A stretch of DNA of 64,000 nucleotides from Fructobacillus papyriferae (lineage in GTDB: Bacteria; Bacillota; Bacilli; Lactobacillales; Lactobacillaceae). How positions within the stretch are numbered: the first letter of the stretch is position 1; each line of letters starts with the position of its first letter. Positions 50,572-58,300 of the stretch are shown piece by piece. Made by a program: the position numbers and the translations under genes. The notes below the pieces were generated by a model. That model did no database searches, was not told where the DNA came from, and saw only the letters and a program-made list of their open reading frames with translations. The stretch lies in assembly GCF_018437225.1 (NCBI RefSeq), contig NZ_JAAMFI010000001.1:372001-436000 (forward strand). The letters are read 5' to 3'.

Positions 50572-51236
50572 GAAGGCCCTCCAGTTTTCTTACTTTTCTT
50601 TGGACGGTCAGTGCGTTTACCTGAAGCTAGATCCGTCAAATAAGCATCAACGGCTTTTAGATAATCAAGCGATGGGGTCAGTCGCTTTTCGACCAAATAA
50701 GCATCGTCTTTCAATTCAGAATAAGACAAGGACTTGTGTCCTTCCAAGCGTTGCCAGGCCGCCACTAATTCCGGTGCCGGGTACAGATAGGTTTCATCTA
50801 AGGTGGTAAACTTAATCAACAAAAAACCAACGCCACCCTGGGAAACAATGTTAGCAAGGTGGCGAACCTGGTGTTCATGAACGTTTTTCATTGGAAAAGA
50901 CGTCTTGTTTTTGGTTTCTTTGGCATCAAAATCGAGGTAACGTCCTTGATAGACACCGTTGTAATCAGTCGTCGAAGGCCTTTGGAAGTAGGCTTCTGTA
51001 ATTTTTGCAGCCGACCGCGCCGGATAGTCGACTTTGACGATGGTAACCGGGGTTGGTTTTTTATAGATTACCGCCAAGTGATCGGCCAAATAGAAATCGT
51101 TGGCGGCGTTGATTTCTTCTTCTAAGCCCATCCCCCGTTTTCCAAATGTTAGTCCCCGCTTGGATTGGCGTCCCGCCTTAATTTGATTGGAAACAGACGA
51201 GCCCGTATTGCGCACGCCCTTTGGATAATTCACCAT
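50568..51236 (-). CDS. recU: Holliday junction resolvase RecU
   Basis: The 222-residue protein starts MVNYPKGVRNTG and shows the nuclease core GMGLEEEINAANDFY, STTDYNGVYQGRYLDFDAKETKNKTSFPM (metal-binding Asp/Glu and Lys) and VHEHQVRHL. It cuts recombination junctions during repair and chromosome segregation. GGAGG lies five bases before ATG 51236. The usual divergent penicillin-binding protein gene is replaced by ilvE here. An extended -10 (TGCTAAAAT) lies at 51264-51272. Confidence 0.95.
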   Translation of the reverse strand: MVNYPKGVRNTGSSVSNQIKAGRQSKRGLTFGKRGMGLEEEINAANDFYLADHLAVIYKKPTPVTIVKVDYPARSAAKITEAYFQRPSTTDYNGVYQGRYLDFDAKETKNKTSFPMKNVHEHQVRHLANIVSQGGVGFLLIKFTTLDETYLYPAPELVAAWQRLEGHKSLSYSELKDDAYLVEKRLTPSLDYLKAVDAYLTDLASGKRTDRPKKSKKTGGPS

Positions 51237-51263
51237 GGCATCCTCCAAATCGATCTTTCTTTT

Positions 51264-51272
51264 ATTTTAGCA
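51264..51272 (-). promoter_or_regulatory. extended -10 promoter of recU-ypsA
   Basis: TGCTAAAAT on the minus strand with a poor -35. Confidence 0.45.
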
Positions 51273-51326
51273 TAGGCCAGTCGACCTGCGGTCCTCTTGT
51301 AAAACAAAACTCTTCCACTCCCACTC

Positions 51327-51354
51327 TTGACTTTTTCTCATTTTATTTTAATAT
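51327..51354 (+). promoter_or_regulatory. promoter of ilvE
   Basis: TTGACT (51327-51332), 16-base spacer, TAATAT (51349-51354). Confidence 0.6.
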
Positions 51355-51386
51355 TAGATCAAAGAACTTAGGAAAGAAGGCAGCAT

Positions 51387-52424
51387 ATGAGCAAAGCAAA
51401 AGCAGCAGATATCGATTTTAACTCCCTGGATTTTTCCTATAAGGACCTTCCCTATCGCTATCAGGCCGAATACCATAATGGTCAATGGGAACCGGGCGAA
51501 CTGACGACCGATTCCAACGTTCAGCTATCCGAAGCGGCCGTTGTTCTTCACTATGGTCAAGAAGTTTTCGAAGGATTGAAGGCCTATCGGCGCAAAGATG
51601 GCGGTGTTAACTTATTTCGGCCCGACCGTAACGCCAAGCGAATGCGCCAATCAGCCGAGCGTTTGCTCATGCCAGGCTATCCAGAAGCCGACTTTATTGA
51701 AGCGGTTAAGGAGGTTGTCAAAGCCAACTCGGACTTCATTCCGCCATATGAATCCGGTGGCTCCCTCTATATCCGCCCCTTCCTCATTGGCACATCACCA
51801 ATTGTTGGGGTTAAGCCAGGAAATGACTTTATCTTTCGCATCTACGTCACGCCAGTTGGGGCTTACTATCCAGGGGGCTTAAGGCCGACAGCCTTTGTCA
51901 CCTCAGAATTCGATCGTGCTGCCCATGGCGGTACCGGTCAGGCCAAAGTCGGAGGAAACTACGCCGCCTCCATGTTACCAGGCGAAGAAGCGCACCGGGC
52001 CGGTTTTTCGGATGTCGTTTACTTGGATCCACGCGAACACCACTATATCGAAGAACTCGGTTCAGCCAATTTCTTTGGCATTACCAAAGATGGCCAGTTC
52101 AAGACACCAAAGTCTCCTTCGATTCTGCCATCCATTACGAAATTCTCCTTACTGGAACTGGCAGAGGAAATGGGGATGCACCCCGTCGAAACGCCAATTG
52201 GCATCGACGAATTAGACCAATTTGAAGAAGCCGGGGCCATGGGAACGGCAGCTGTCATTTCGCCGGTCGGCTCCATTACCCACCAAGCAAAAAAGCATGT
52301 CTTCTACTCAGAAACTGAGGTTGGGCCAAAGACAAAAGCCCTTTATGACCGCTTAACGGCCATTCAATATGGTGATGAAAAAGGACCTGCTGGTTGGGTA
52401 GTCGATGTTCCGTTAGACAAATAA
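51387..52424 (+). CDS. ilvE: branched-chain amino acid aminotransferase
   Basis: The 345-residue class IV PLP enzyme has HYGQEVFEGLKAYRR near the start, VGAYYPGGLRPTAFVTSEFDRAAHGGTGQAKVGGNYAAS with the PLP-binding lysine (AKVGGNY), ELGSANFFGI and EEAGAMGTAAVISPVGSI. It interconverts leucine, isoleucine and valine with their keto acids. GAAGG lies six bases before the ATG. It is monocistronic with a promoter and terminator. Confidence 0.96.
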   Translation: MSKAKAADIDFNSLDFSYKDLPYRYQAEYHNGQWEPGELTTDSNVQLSEAAVVLHYGQEVFEGLKAYRRKDGGVNLFRPDRNAKRMRQSAERLLMPGYPEADFIEAVKEVVKANSDFIPPYESGGSLYIRPFLIGTSPIVGVKPGNDFIFRIYVTPVGAYYPGGLRPTAFVTSEFDRAAHGGTGQAKVGGNYAASMLPGEEAHRAGFSDVVYLDPREHHYIEELGSANFFGITKDGQFKTPKSPSILPSITKFSLLELAEEMGMHPVETPIGIDELDQFEEAGAMGTAAVISPVGSITHQAKKHVFYSETEVGPKTKALYDRLTAIQYGDEKGPAGWVVDVPLDK

Positions 52425-52435
52425 AAAAGCACTTA

Positions 52436-52470
52436 AAAAGTCGCCGAAGCAAGCTTCGACGACTTTTTTT
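52436..52470. terminator. terminator between ilvE and queT
   Basis: AAAAAGTCG-CGAAGC / GCTTCG-CGACTTTTT stem with T-run; may serve both convergent genes. Confidence 0.85.
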
Positions 52471-53023
52471 ACTTTGACAAGTTAATGAATTTGGACAAAG
52501 CAAAAATGATAATCCCACCAACAACCAGTGACGCCAATTCACCAGGCACCAGCATCAAGTAATAAGATAACCAGTTGGCCCAGATTGAACCGGCATGGTC
52601 AGGGGCAAAGGAGCCAGCTGCGTTAATGGCAAAGGCAAAGGTAAATTCCGCTGCCAAAATGGCCATCCCCACCGTCAAGACGGAGAAAGTCGAAATCACA
52701 ATCTTTTTCAAAGGGGAAGCGATCCGACGGGTCAAGTAATAAGTCAAGGAAGTCATGATCAATGTATCCAACGTTCCAAAGACCCAGTCAATCCAACCCA
52801 TTGGTGACATCAAATTAGCAATCAAAACACCAAGTGACAAAGCCACGATATAGCGCTTATTCCATGCCGCCAAATGATTTAATCCCTCTGACAGGCGCAA
52901 CTGCACGGGGCCAAAACCAATGGGGGCCACCATCATCGTCACGGCAGCATACAAAGCTGCTACAACGGCTGTCAAAGTCAATCCTTGCACTCGCGTGCGC
53001 GAGTTTCTGTCCAAATTATTCAT
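52469..53023 (-). CDS. queT: queuosine precursor transporter QueT (ECF substrate-binding subunit)
   Basis: The 184-residue membrane protein has about six helices and the family segment FGPVQLRLSEGLNHLAAWNKRYIVALSLGVLIANLMSPMGWIDWVFGTLDTL. QueT proteins import queuine or preQ1-type deazapurines using a shared ECF energising module, which is not in this window. The upstream leader contains a preQ1-I-type aptamer whose 3' end overlaps the ribosome site (TAGGAG), fitting feedback control of uptake. TAGGAG lies five bases before the ATG. Confidence 0.93.
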   Translation of the reverse strand: MNNLDRNSRTRVQGLTLTAVVAALYAAVTMMVAPIGFGPVQLRLSEGLNHLAAWNKRYIVALSLGVLIANLMSPMGWIDWVFGTLDTLIMTSLTYYLTRRIASPLKKIVISTFSVLTVGMAILAAEFTFAFAINAAGSFAPDHAGSIWANWLSYYLMLVPGELASLVVGGIIIFALSKFINLSK

Positions 53024-53028
53024 AAGTA

Positions 53029-53070
53029 CTCCTAGTTTTGTTTCCGCGGGATGGTAGATGAACCGCGTGT
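53029..53070 (-). promoter_or_regulatory. preQ1-I-type riboswitch controlling queT
   Basis: On the minus strand: stem CGCGG, then TTC, a CTAC-containing loop, CCGCG and the A-rich tail GAAACAAAACTAG. This follows the preQ1-I aptamer order (stem, UUC, loop with CUAC, stem, AAAACUA) and the tail runs into TAGGAG, so ligand binding would block ribosome access. An additional GCCCG/CGGGC hairpin lies just upstream at about 53088-53106. Confidence 0.8.
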
Positions 53071-53113
53071 TTTAGTCGAAGACCGCAGCCCGATTTTCAC
53101 CGGGCCTTAGCCA

Positions 53114-53138
53114 TAAAAAATCCGACCGAAGTCGGATA
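53114..53138 (-). terminator. terminator of rpoD
   Basis: ATCCGAC / GTCGGAT stem with TTCG loop and T-run. No clear promoter is seen between it and queT, so queT may depend on read-through. Confidence 0.8.
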
Positions 53139-53155
53139 AATGAATCGAGCCATTC

Positions 53156-54448
53156 TTAGTTTTCGTCCATGAAGTCCTTCAAGTGCTTAGAACGCGATGG
53201 GTGGCGCAACTTACGAAGGGCCTTGGCCTCAATTTGACGGATACGTTCACGGGTAACGCCAAAGACGCGCCCAACCTCTTCCAAGGTACGCGTCCGACCA
53301 TCTTCCAAACCAAAGCGCAAACGCAAAACGTTTTCTTCACGGTCGGTTAAGGTGTCCAAAACGGATTCGAGTTGTCCGCGAAGCATTTCGTAAGCAGCAG
53401 AATCAGCGGGTGAAACCGCCTCGTTATCTTCAATGAAATCCCCAAGGTGGGAGTCATCCTCTTCACCAATTGGAGTTTCCAAAGAAACGGGCTCTTGTGC
53501 AATCTTCAAGATTTCACGAATCTTGTCCGCCGTCAAATCCATTTCGGCACCGATTTCTTCTGGCAAAGGTTCACGACCCAAGTCCTGAAGCAGCTGGCGC
53601 TGAATACGGATTAACTTATTAATCGTTTCGACCATGTGAACTGGCACACGGATTGTGCGCGCCTGATCAGCAATGGCACGTGTGATGGCCTGACGGATCC
53701 ACCAAGTGGCATAAGTAGAGAACTTGAATCCCTTGGTGTAATCAAACTTGTCAACGGCCTTCATCAAGCCCATGTTTCCTTCTTGGATCAAGTCCAAGAA
53801 CTGCATGCCACGGCCGACATAACGCTTGGCAATGGAAACGACCAAACGCAAGTTAGCCTCAGCCAATTCTTGCTTGGCTTCTTCATCTCCTGCTTCGATG
53901 CGCTTAGAGATTTCGATCTCTTCGTCGCCCTTCAACAACGGTACCTTACCAATTTCTTTCAGGTACATGCGAACCGGGTCATTGATCTTAATCCCCGTTG
54001 CGGCATCAGCAGCCTGGCGTTCTTCTTCAGAAGGCTTGTTTTGCTTCGCCTTCAAGACTTCTGGTGCAGGTTCACCCTTTTCATCGACGATGGCAATTCC
54101 GGCGTCTTCGACCTTTTCCATCAAACGTTCGATATTTTCTGTATCCAAATGGAAGGGTTCTGCAATCCTTTTCGAAAGTTCAGCGTAGACGATTTCCTTA
54201 GCCGGCTTGTATTCCTTCAAAAGGTTCCGAACGGCTTCATCGTACTTCTTTGACTTCATTGGGCCAGACTTCTTAGCTGGCTTTTTGACTGGCTCATTCT
54301 TGGCAATCTCAGCAGCTTCCTCCGGCGTTTTACCTTCAGCCAAAGCCAACAATTCTGCCTTACGCGCACGGTTATGGTACGAGATGTGGTTCTCATCCAA
54401 ATATGCCTTAATATCAGAAATTTTACTATTACTTGTAATCTTAGCCAT
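53156..54448 (-). CDS. rpoD: primary sigma factor RpoD (sigma-A)
   Basis: The 430-residue sigma factor has region 1.2 ([16 protein letters not shown]), region 2 ([57 protein letters not shown]), region 3 and region 4 ([43 protein letters not shown]). The N-terminal 100 residues are lysine-rich, as is common in Firmicutes. AGGAG lies six bases before the ATG. It follows dnaG by eight bases. Confidence 0.98.
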   Translation of the reverse strand: MAKITSNSKISDIKAYLDENHISYHNRARKAELLALAEGKTPEEAAEIAKNEPVKKPAKKSGPMKSKKYDEAVRNLLKEYKPAKEIVYAELSKRIAEPFHLDTENIERLMEKVEDAGIAIVDEKGEPAPEVLKAKQNKPSEEERQAADAATGIKINDPVRMYLKEIGKVPLLKGDEEIEISKRIEAGDEEAKQELAEANLRLVVSIAKRYVGRGMQFLDLIQEGNMGLMKAVDKFDYTKGFKFSTYATWWIRQAITRAIADQARTIRVPVHMVETINKLIRIQRQLLQDLGREPLPEEIGAEMDLTADKIREILKIAQEPVSLETPIGEEDDSHLGDFIEDNEAVSPADSAAYEMLRGQLESVLDTLTDREENVLRLRFGLEDGRTRTLEEVGRVFGVTRERIRQIEAKALRKLRHPSRSKHLKDFMDEN

Positions 54449-54456
54449 GTTTTCTC

Positions 54457-56445
54457 CTATTGCTGAAAGTGCTCTTTTTTCAGATTGATGAGTTCTGTCA
54501 TTAATGTCATCAGCGCGGCATCATCGTGCTGGTTTTTTGCCTGGGCAATTTTTTGCTGCAAGGACTGCAACTGTGCTTCGTATGGGGCCACGTCCACGAT
54601 CACCTTCAGGTAATCCTTGGCTGCGTCCATTTGCGGCCGAATGGTGCCAAAAGTGCGGTCCATGGTGAGTAACTTCTGATTCAAGTCTGGCTTTTGCACA
54701 TAATCCATGAAAGCCGCCAAGTCAAAGTCAGCCCCCGCCCGTTCCTCACTGTAAGCCTCATATAACAACAGCAGCAACTGATACTCCGGGTGAACAAATG
54801 AAAAGTCCGCTTGTTCTTTAGCATAGGCTAAAATCGATGGTTCTTGAATCATCGCCATCAGCAAGCCCTGTTCGGCCTTTTCCACCCGTGAGATCTTTGG
54901 CTTTGGCGCGTCTTGCCAGTTCGGCGCTGGCACGCCTTTGGCCGTGGCGGCCGGGGTTTCAAAACCACCGCCAGCCAGTGGGTCGATGTCGGGGATGAAA
55001 GAATCATCCCAGTCACCGGCAGTCGGATACGCCCCTTCTGAGCCATTGCCCGGACCAGCCGAATGTTTCTGACCACGAGAGCCAGACGAACGCTGACCGC
55101 CTTGACCAGCCCGACCCGGATTCTTTTGGGCCGGATGGGCTGCCTGATAATCCTTGAATTCGGATTGCAACGCCTCCAACGAAGACCCGTAATCCTCGCT
55201 GATTTTTTTCAAGAAGTAGTCCTGCTCAACAGCCGAAGCGTCAGTCAAGATCGGCCAGACATCCCTTAAGAAATCCAAGTACTGAGCCTGGTTTTGCAGG
55301 TTTTTGTCTTGCTTGGCCGCGTTAATCAAGTACTCGGTTGGTGTCTGTGTGGCCTGGTCCAGCGCTTGCTTCAAAGCAGGCAAACCAAGTTCACGGCGCA
55401 CTTCATCAGGATCCCGGTTATCTGCCAAAGCAATCACACCGATTTCAACCTGCGGTGCCACCGAACGGATTAAGGGGATCGACCGCTTAGCGGCCTTTTG
55501 ACCAGCCGCATCGCCATCGTAGACCAAGGTGATTTTATCGGTCAACTTGGTCAGAGAAGCGACGTGCTCTTCGGTCAAAGCCGTTCCCATCGTTGCCACG
55601 GCACCGCCAACACCAGCCATAGCCGCTGAAATAACATCCATGAATCCTTCAAAGATCATGGCAGGCTGACCAGCGCGAATATTGCCTTTGGCCTGATCCA
55701 AATTGTAAAGTAACTTTCCTTTATTAAAGAAAGAAGACTCCGGTGAATTCATGTACTTGGCTGGATTATCTGGATCTAAGGACCGACCAGAAAAGCCAAG
55801 CACCTGCCCCCGATCATTTTTGATCGGCCAAACGATGCGATTATTAAAGCGGTCACGCACGAGTTCTTCATCTCGATCAATGAACAATTCAGCGGACTTC
55901 ATGACGGTTTCGTCAATGTTGTGCTCGCGGGCATAAGACAAGAGCACATTATTACTTGGTACAAAGCCCAGGCCGTATTGGCGAATCGTTTCTTCGTCCA
56001 GCTGCCGGTCGTCTTTCAGATAAGAAAGCGCCTGCTCCCCGGCCGTCGTATTTAGCAAAATGTGCGTGTAGAGTTTTTGCGCCGCATCGTAAAGTTCGTA
56101 AATTTTTTGGAATTTTTCTTGTCGCAAAGAAGGCTGACCCTGGTAGCGTTCCAAGCCAGAGATCCCTTCGTCTTCCGCCAACTTCAAAATCGCTTGCGGA
56201 TAAGTATAGCCTTCTTTTTCCATTAGAAATGAAAAGGCAGTCCCCGAGCGCCCACATGAAAAGCAGTGGAAAACCTGCTTCTTATCGTCGACGAAAAAAG
56301 AAGGCCGCCGGTCTTCGTGGAAAGGACAAGAGCCGTTCCATTCACGACCCCGTTTGACCAGTTGGGTATATTGAGAGACCAAGTCGACCAAATTAGTCTG
56401 CGCCCGAACTTCGTCAATGACTTGTTGCGGAATGCGTTCTGCCAT
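54457..56445 (-). CDS. dnaG: DNA primase
   Basis: The 662-residue primase has the CHC2 zinc finger ([26 protein letters not shown], about residues 36-61), the TOPRIM domain ([25 protein letters not shown]) and a C-terminal helicase-binding part. Between the core and the C-terminal domain is a Gly/Ser/Pro-rich linker (about residues 440-520, with [16 protein letters not shown]). It makes RNA primers for replication. AAGGAGG lies five bases before ATG 56445. Confidence 0.97.
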   Translation of the reverse strand: MAERIPQQVIDEVRAQTNLVDLVSQYTQLVKRGREWNGSCPFHEDRRPSFFVDDKKQVFHCFSCGRSGTAFSFLMEKEGYTYPQAILKLAEDEGISGLERYQGQPSLRQEKFQKIYELYDAAQKLYTHILLNTTAGEQALSYLKDDRQLDEETIRQYGLGFVPSNNVLLSYAREHNIDETVMKSAELFIDRDEELVRDRFNNRIVWPIKNDRGQVLGFSGRSLDPDNPAKYMNSPESSFFNKGKLLYNLDQAKGNIRAGQPAMIFEGFMDVISAAMAGVGGAVATMGTALTEEHVASLTKLTDKITLVYDGDAAGQKAAKRSIPLIRSVAPQVEIGVIALADNRDPDEVRRELGLPALKQALDQATQTPTEYLINAAKQDKNLQNQAQYLDFLRDVWPILTDASAVEQDYFLKKISEDYGSSLEALQSEFKDYQAAHPAQKNPGRAGQGGQRSSGSRGQKHSAGPGNGSEGAYPTAGDWDDSFIPDIDPLAGGGFETPAATAKGVPAPNWQDAPKPKISRVEKAEQGLLMAMIQEPSILAYAKEQADFSFVHPEYQLLLLLYEAYSEERAGADFDLAAFMDYVQKPDLNQKLLTMDRTFGTIRPQMDAAKDYLKVIVDVAPYEAQLQSLQQKIAQAKNQHDDAALMTLMTELINLKKEHFQQ

Positions 56446-56660
56446 GGCCCCTCCTTCCATTTTTAGGGCGTACTCCGCCCGTGAATTCTGTCAATCGACT
56501 GGTTTTTATTATACGGGAAAAACGCCCCTTCTGTCAAAATTTCAAGCCGCGTTTTCGCCTCCAAAAATTCTTGTCAAAATCCGTGCAAGAATGTGTTCCA
56601 TCAGCCGTCAACAGTGTTATTATAGGGTTAGAATCAATACAAGGAAGGAAGATAAAATCC

Positions 56661-57956
56661 ATGCCTACATTTAATCATCAGGAATTCGTCAAGATTCGTC
56701 ACTCCGTAAAAAAGGACGTCGAGGCGGCGATGGTTGGTTCTCTTCTTTTGGTGGCTGGTGCCGGTTTAACCGCCGGTGTGACAAGCATTGCGCCAAGCAG
56801 CTTACCATCTGTTCACATCACAGCCAATGCTGATGCGACCCACCAAAGCTTTACGATCACACCAAGTGGCTATTACGGCTACGATGGTCACTTACACGCC
56901 TACGGTGAAGACGGCATTAACTTTCCAAAAAATATTCAAAAAAGCGACTTTTACAAGACCTATACCCGTACGATTCGGTATCAAGACGAAAAGGGCAACA
57001 CCGTGGCCCCTACCAAAACAGAGAGCGTGCCACTGGTTCGTTGGGGAACCTATGATTTTACCAATAACGTCATCACAAACTGGGGTGAGTACTCACGCGC
57101 TGAAGACGATAACCCAGTTGGCATTACCGGCACCTTCGATGCGGTTAGTTCCCCCGATCTATCCAGTCAAAACCTGGTCGATCCTTCCCAACAGTCTGTC
57201 CAAGAAGAAAGCTTCGATACGCAGCAGATTTCACCCGATGATTCCGGACAAACGGTGGTGGTCACCTACAAGCACAGCACCCGTCCCGTTCAACCAGAAG
57301 ATCATGCGCAAACGCAAAAGACAGTCACTCGGACCATCAACTTCGTCAATCAAAAAGGCCAGCTGATGGGAACGATGAATCAAAAGGTCACTTTCCAACG
57401 GAAGGCCTTAGCCTACGATTTGTATGATCATCAAGTGCTCTACTCCGATTGGGAAAAGGGCTCGGCCGACAGCCACTGGGCATCCTTTAACGCCCCCAGT
57501 CAGTTTAGCTTCGATGGCAATCAATATGACCAGCCATCCCCCGCTAACCTAGCAGAAGTATCCGTTACAGCCGACAGTCAGGATCAGACGGATACCATTA
57601 CCTATCAGGAGGAAAAGCCGGTTACCCCTACACCAAAGCCAACACCGGTTAATCCAACGCCTAACCCTACACCGGTTAATCCAACGCCAACGCCAAAGCC
57701 AACACCTAAGAGCGGCGGCGATACCCCTGCGCCAAATGGCGGAAATAACAGTCAACCAAAAGCGACGAACAGCGATCAAAACCACCAGTCCACTAGCACA
57801 CAATCAACCGGACAAAGTGGCCAGACAAGCAGCCAATCGCAAACAGAATTACCAAACACAGCCAAGACTGATGACCGTCGGGTAACGGATCTCTTGCCTG
57901 CTTTCATCTTAAGTAGTGGCTTTATGGCTTGGCTACGTAACCGTCGTCACCAATAA
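56661..57956 (+). CDS. wall-anchored protein with Mub-type domains (LPNTA)
   Basis: The 431-residue product from ATG 56661 (AAGGAAG upstream) has a signal peptide (VGSLLLVAGAGLTAGVTS...ANA-D). Two Mub_B2-like domains follow: RTIRYQDEKGNTVAPTKTESVPLVRW...WGEYSR and TRTINFVNQKGQLMGTMNQKVTFQRKA...YSDWEKG. A PTPKPTPVNPTP-type linker with Gln/Ser/Thr-rich tail leads to the sorting signal LPNTA, a hydrophobic helix and RNRRHQ. Mub-type domains bind mucus or other glycans. It is divergent from dnaG. Upstream in-frame codons lack a ribosome site. Confidence 0.9.
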   Translation: MPTFNHQEFVKIRHSVKKDVEAAMVGSLLLVAGAGLTAGVTSIAPSSLPSVHITANADATHQSFTITPSGYYGYDGHLHAYGEDGINFPKNIQKSDFYKTYTRTIRYQDEKGNTVAPTKTESVPLVRWGTYDFTNNVITNWGEYSRAEDDNPVGITGTFDAVSSPDLSSQNLVDPSQQSVQEESFDTQQISPDDSGQTVVVTYKHSTRPVQPEDHAQTQKTVTRTINFVNQKGQLMGTMNQKVTFQRKALAYDLYDHQVLYSDWEKGSADSHWASFNAPSQFSFDGNQYDQPSPANLAEVSVTADSQDQTDTITYQEEKPVTPTPKPTPVNPTPNPTPVNPTPTPKPTPKSGGDTPAPNGGNNSQPKATNSDQNHQSTSTQSTGQSGQTSSQSQTELPNTAKTDDRRVTDLLPAFILSSGFMAWLRNRRHQ

Positions 57957-57968
57957 ACAACTATTCCA

Positions 57969-57999
57969 ACGGTTCATCACATGATGAGCCGTTTTTTGC
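57969..57999 (+). terminator. terminator of the LPNTA protein gene
   Basis: AACGG-TCATCA / TGATGA-CCGTT stem and six T residues. Confidence 0.85.
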
Positions 58000-58280
58000 T
58001 AGACTAAAGCCAAGGAGGCAGGCTGCTCTTACAGCCTTGCCTCCTGCTTGGTCGCACTAATCCCTGCGATCAAGCACTCCTTTCTTTAATTCGCTTACGG
58101 TTTTCTCGTAAGCATCACCTCCTTTCCAGCGACGGGGCCGTCTTCTTCCCAGACGGCCCCGTTTTTTTGCACAAAAAAGGACAAGCCTCAGCTTGCCCAC
58201 CTTTTTAGAGCAATGATTCATTTTAGCCAAAAATCGGTAAACATCAGAAAATAAAAAGACCAAGCCCTTTCGCACTTGAT
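58000..58280. other. hairpin-dense intergenic island, possible small RNA pair
   Basis: Several structures lie between two convergent surface-protein genes. 58011-58052: long stem CCAAG-GGAGGC-GGCTG paired with CAGCC-GCCTCC-CTTGG. About 58039-58075: GCTTG-TCGCA / TGCGA-CAAGC (minus strand reading). 58093-58113: GCTTACG/CGTAAGC. 58131-58168: a 12-bp G-C stem followed by T7 on the plus strand, a strong terminator with no annotated gene ahead of it. 58173-58206: bidirectional terminator. On the minus strand AAAGGAGGTGAT followed by a short frame reads DAYEKTVSELKKGVLDRRD without a good start codon. No longer gene is seen. The layout resembles overlapping sense/antisense RNAs, but no toxin-like peptide is recognised. 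Confidence 0.4.
58131..58168 (+). terminator. strong plus-strand terminator with no gene in front of it
   Basis: GACGGGGCCGTCT / AGACGGCCCCGTT followed by seven T residues. Confidence 0.8.
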
Positions 58281-58284
58281 CTTT
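58253..58284 (-). terminator. terminator of the L-type lectin adhesin gene
   Basis: AAAGA-CAAG / CTTG-TCTTT stem, almost identical to the terminator at 61466-61500 of the neighbouring adhesin gene. Confidence 0.75.
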
Positions 58285-58300
58285 TCACTGAAAGAAAACC

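Noticed and set aside
53636-54253. 205-codon plus-strand frame opposite rpoD
   Set aside because: Shadow of the conserved sigma factor gene.
58057-58275. 72-codon minus-strand frame ending DAYEKTVSELKKGVLDRRD
   Set aside because: It runs through two terminators and a 12-bp G-C hairpin; only its last 20 codons follow a ribosome-site-like sequence, and these lack a start codon.
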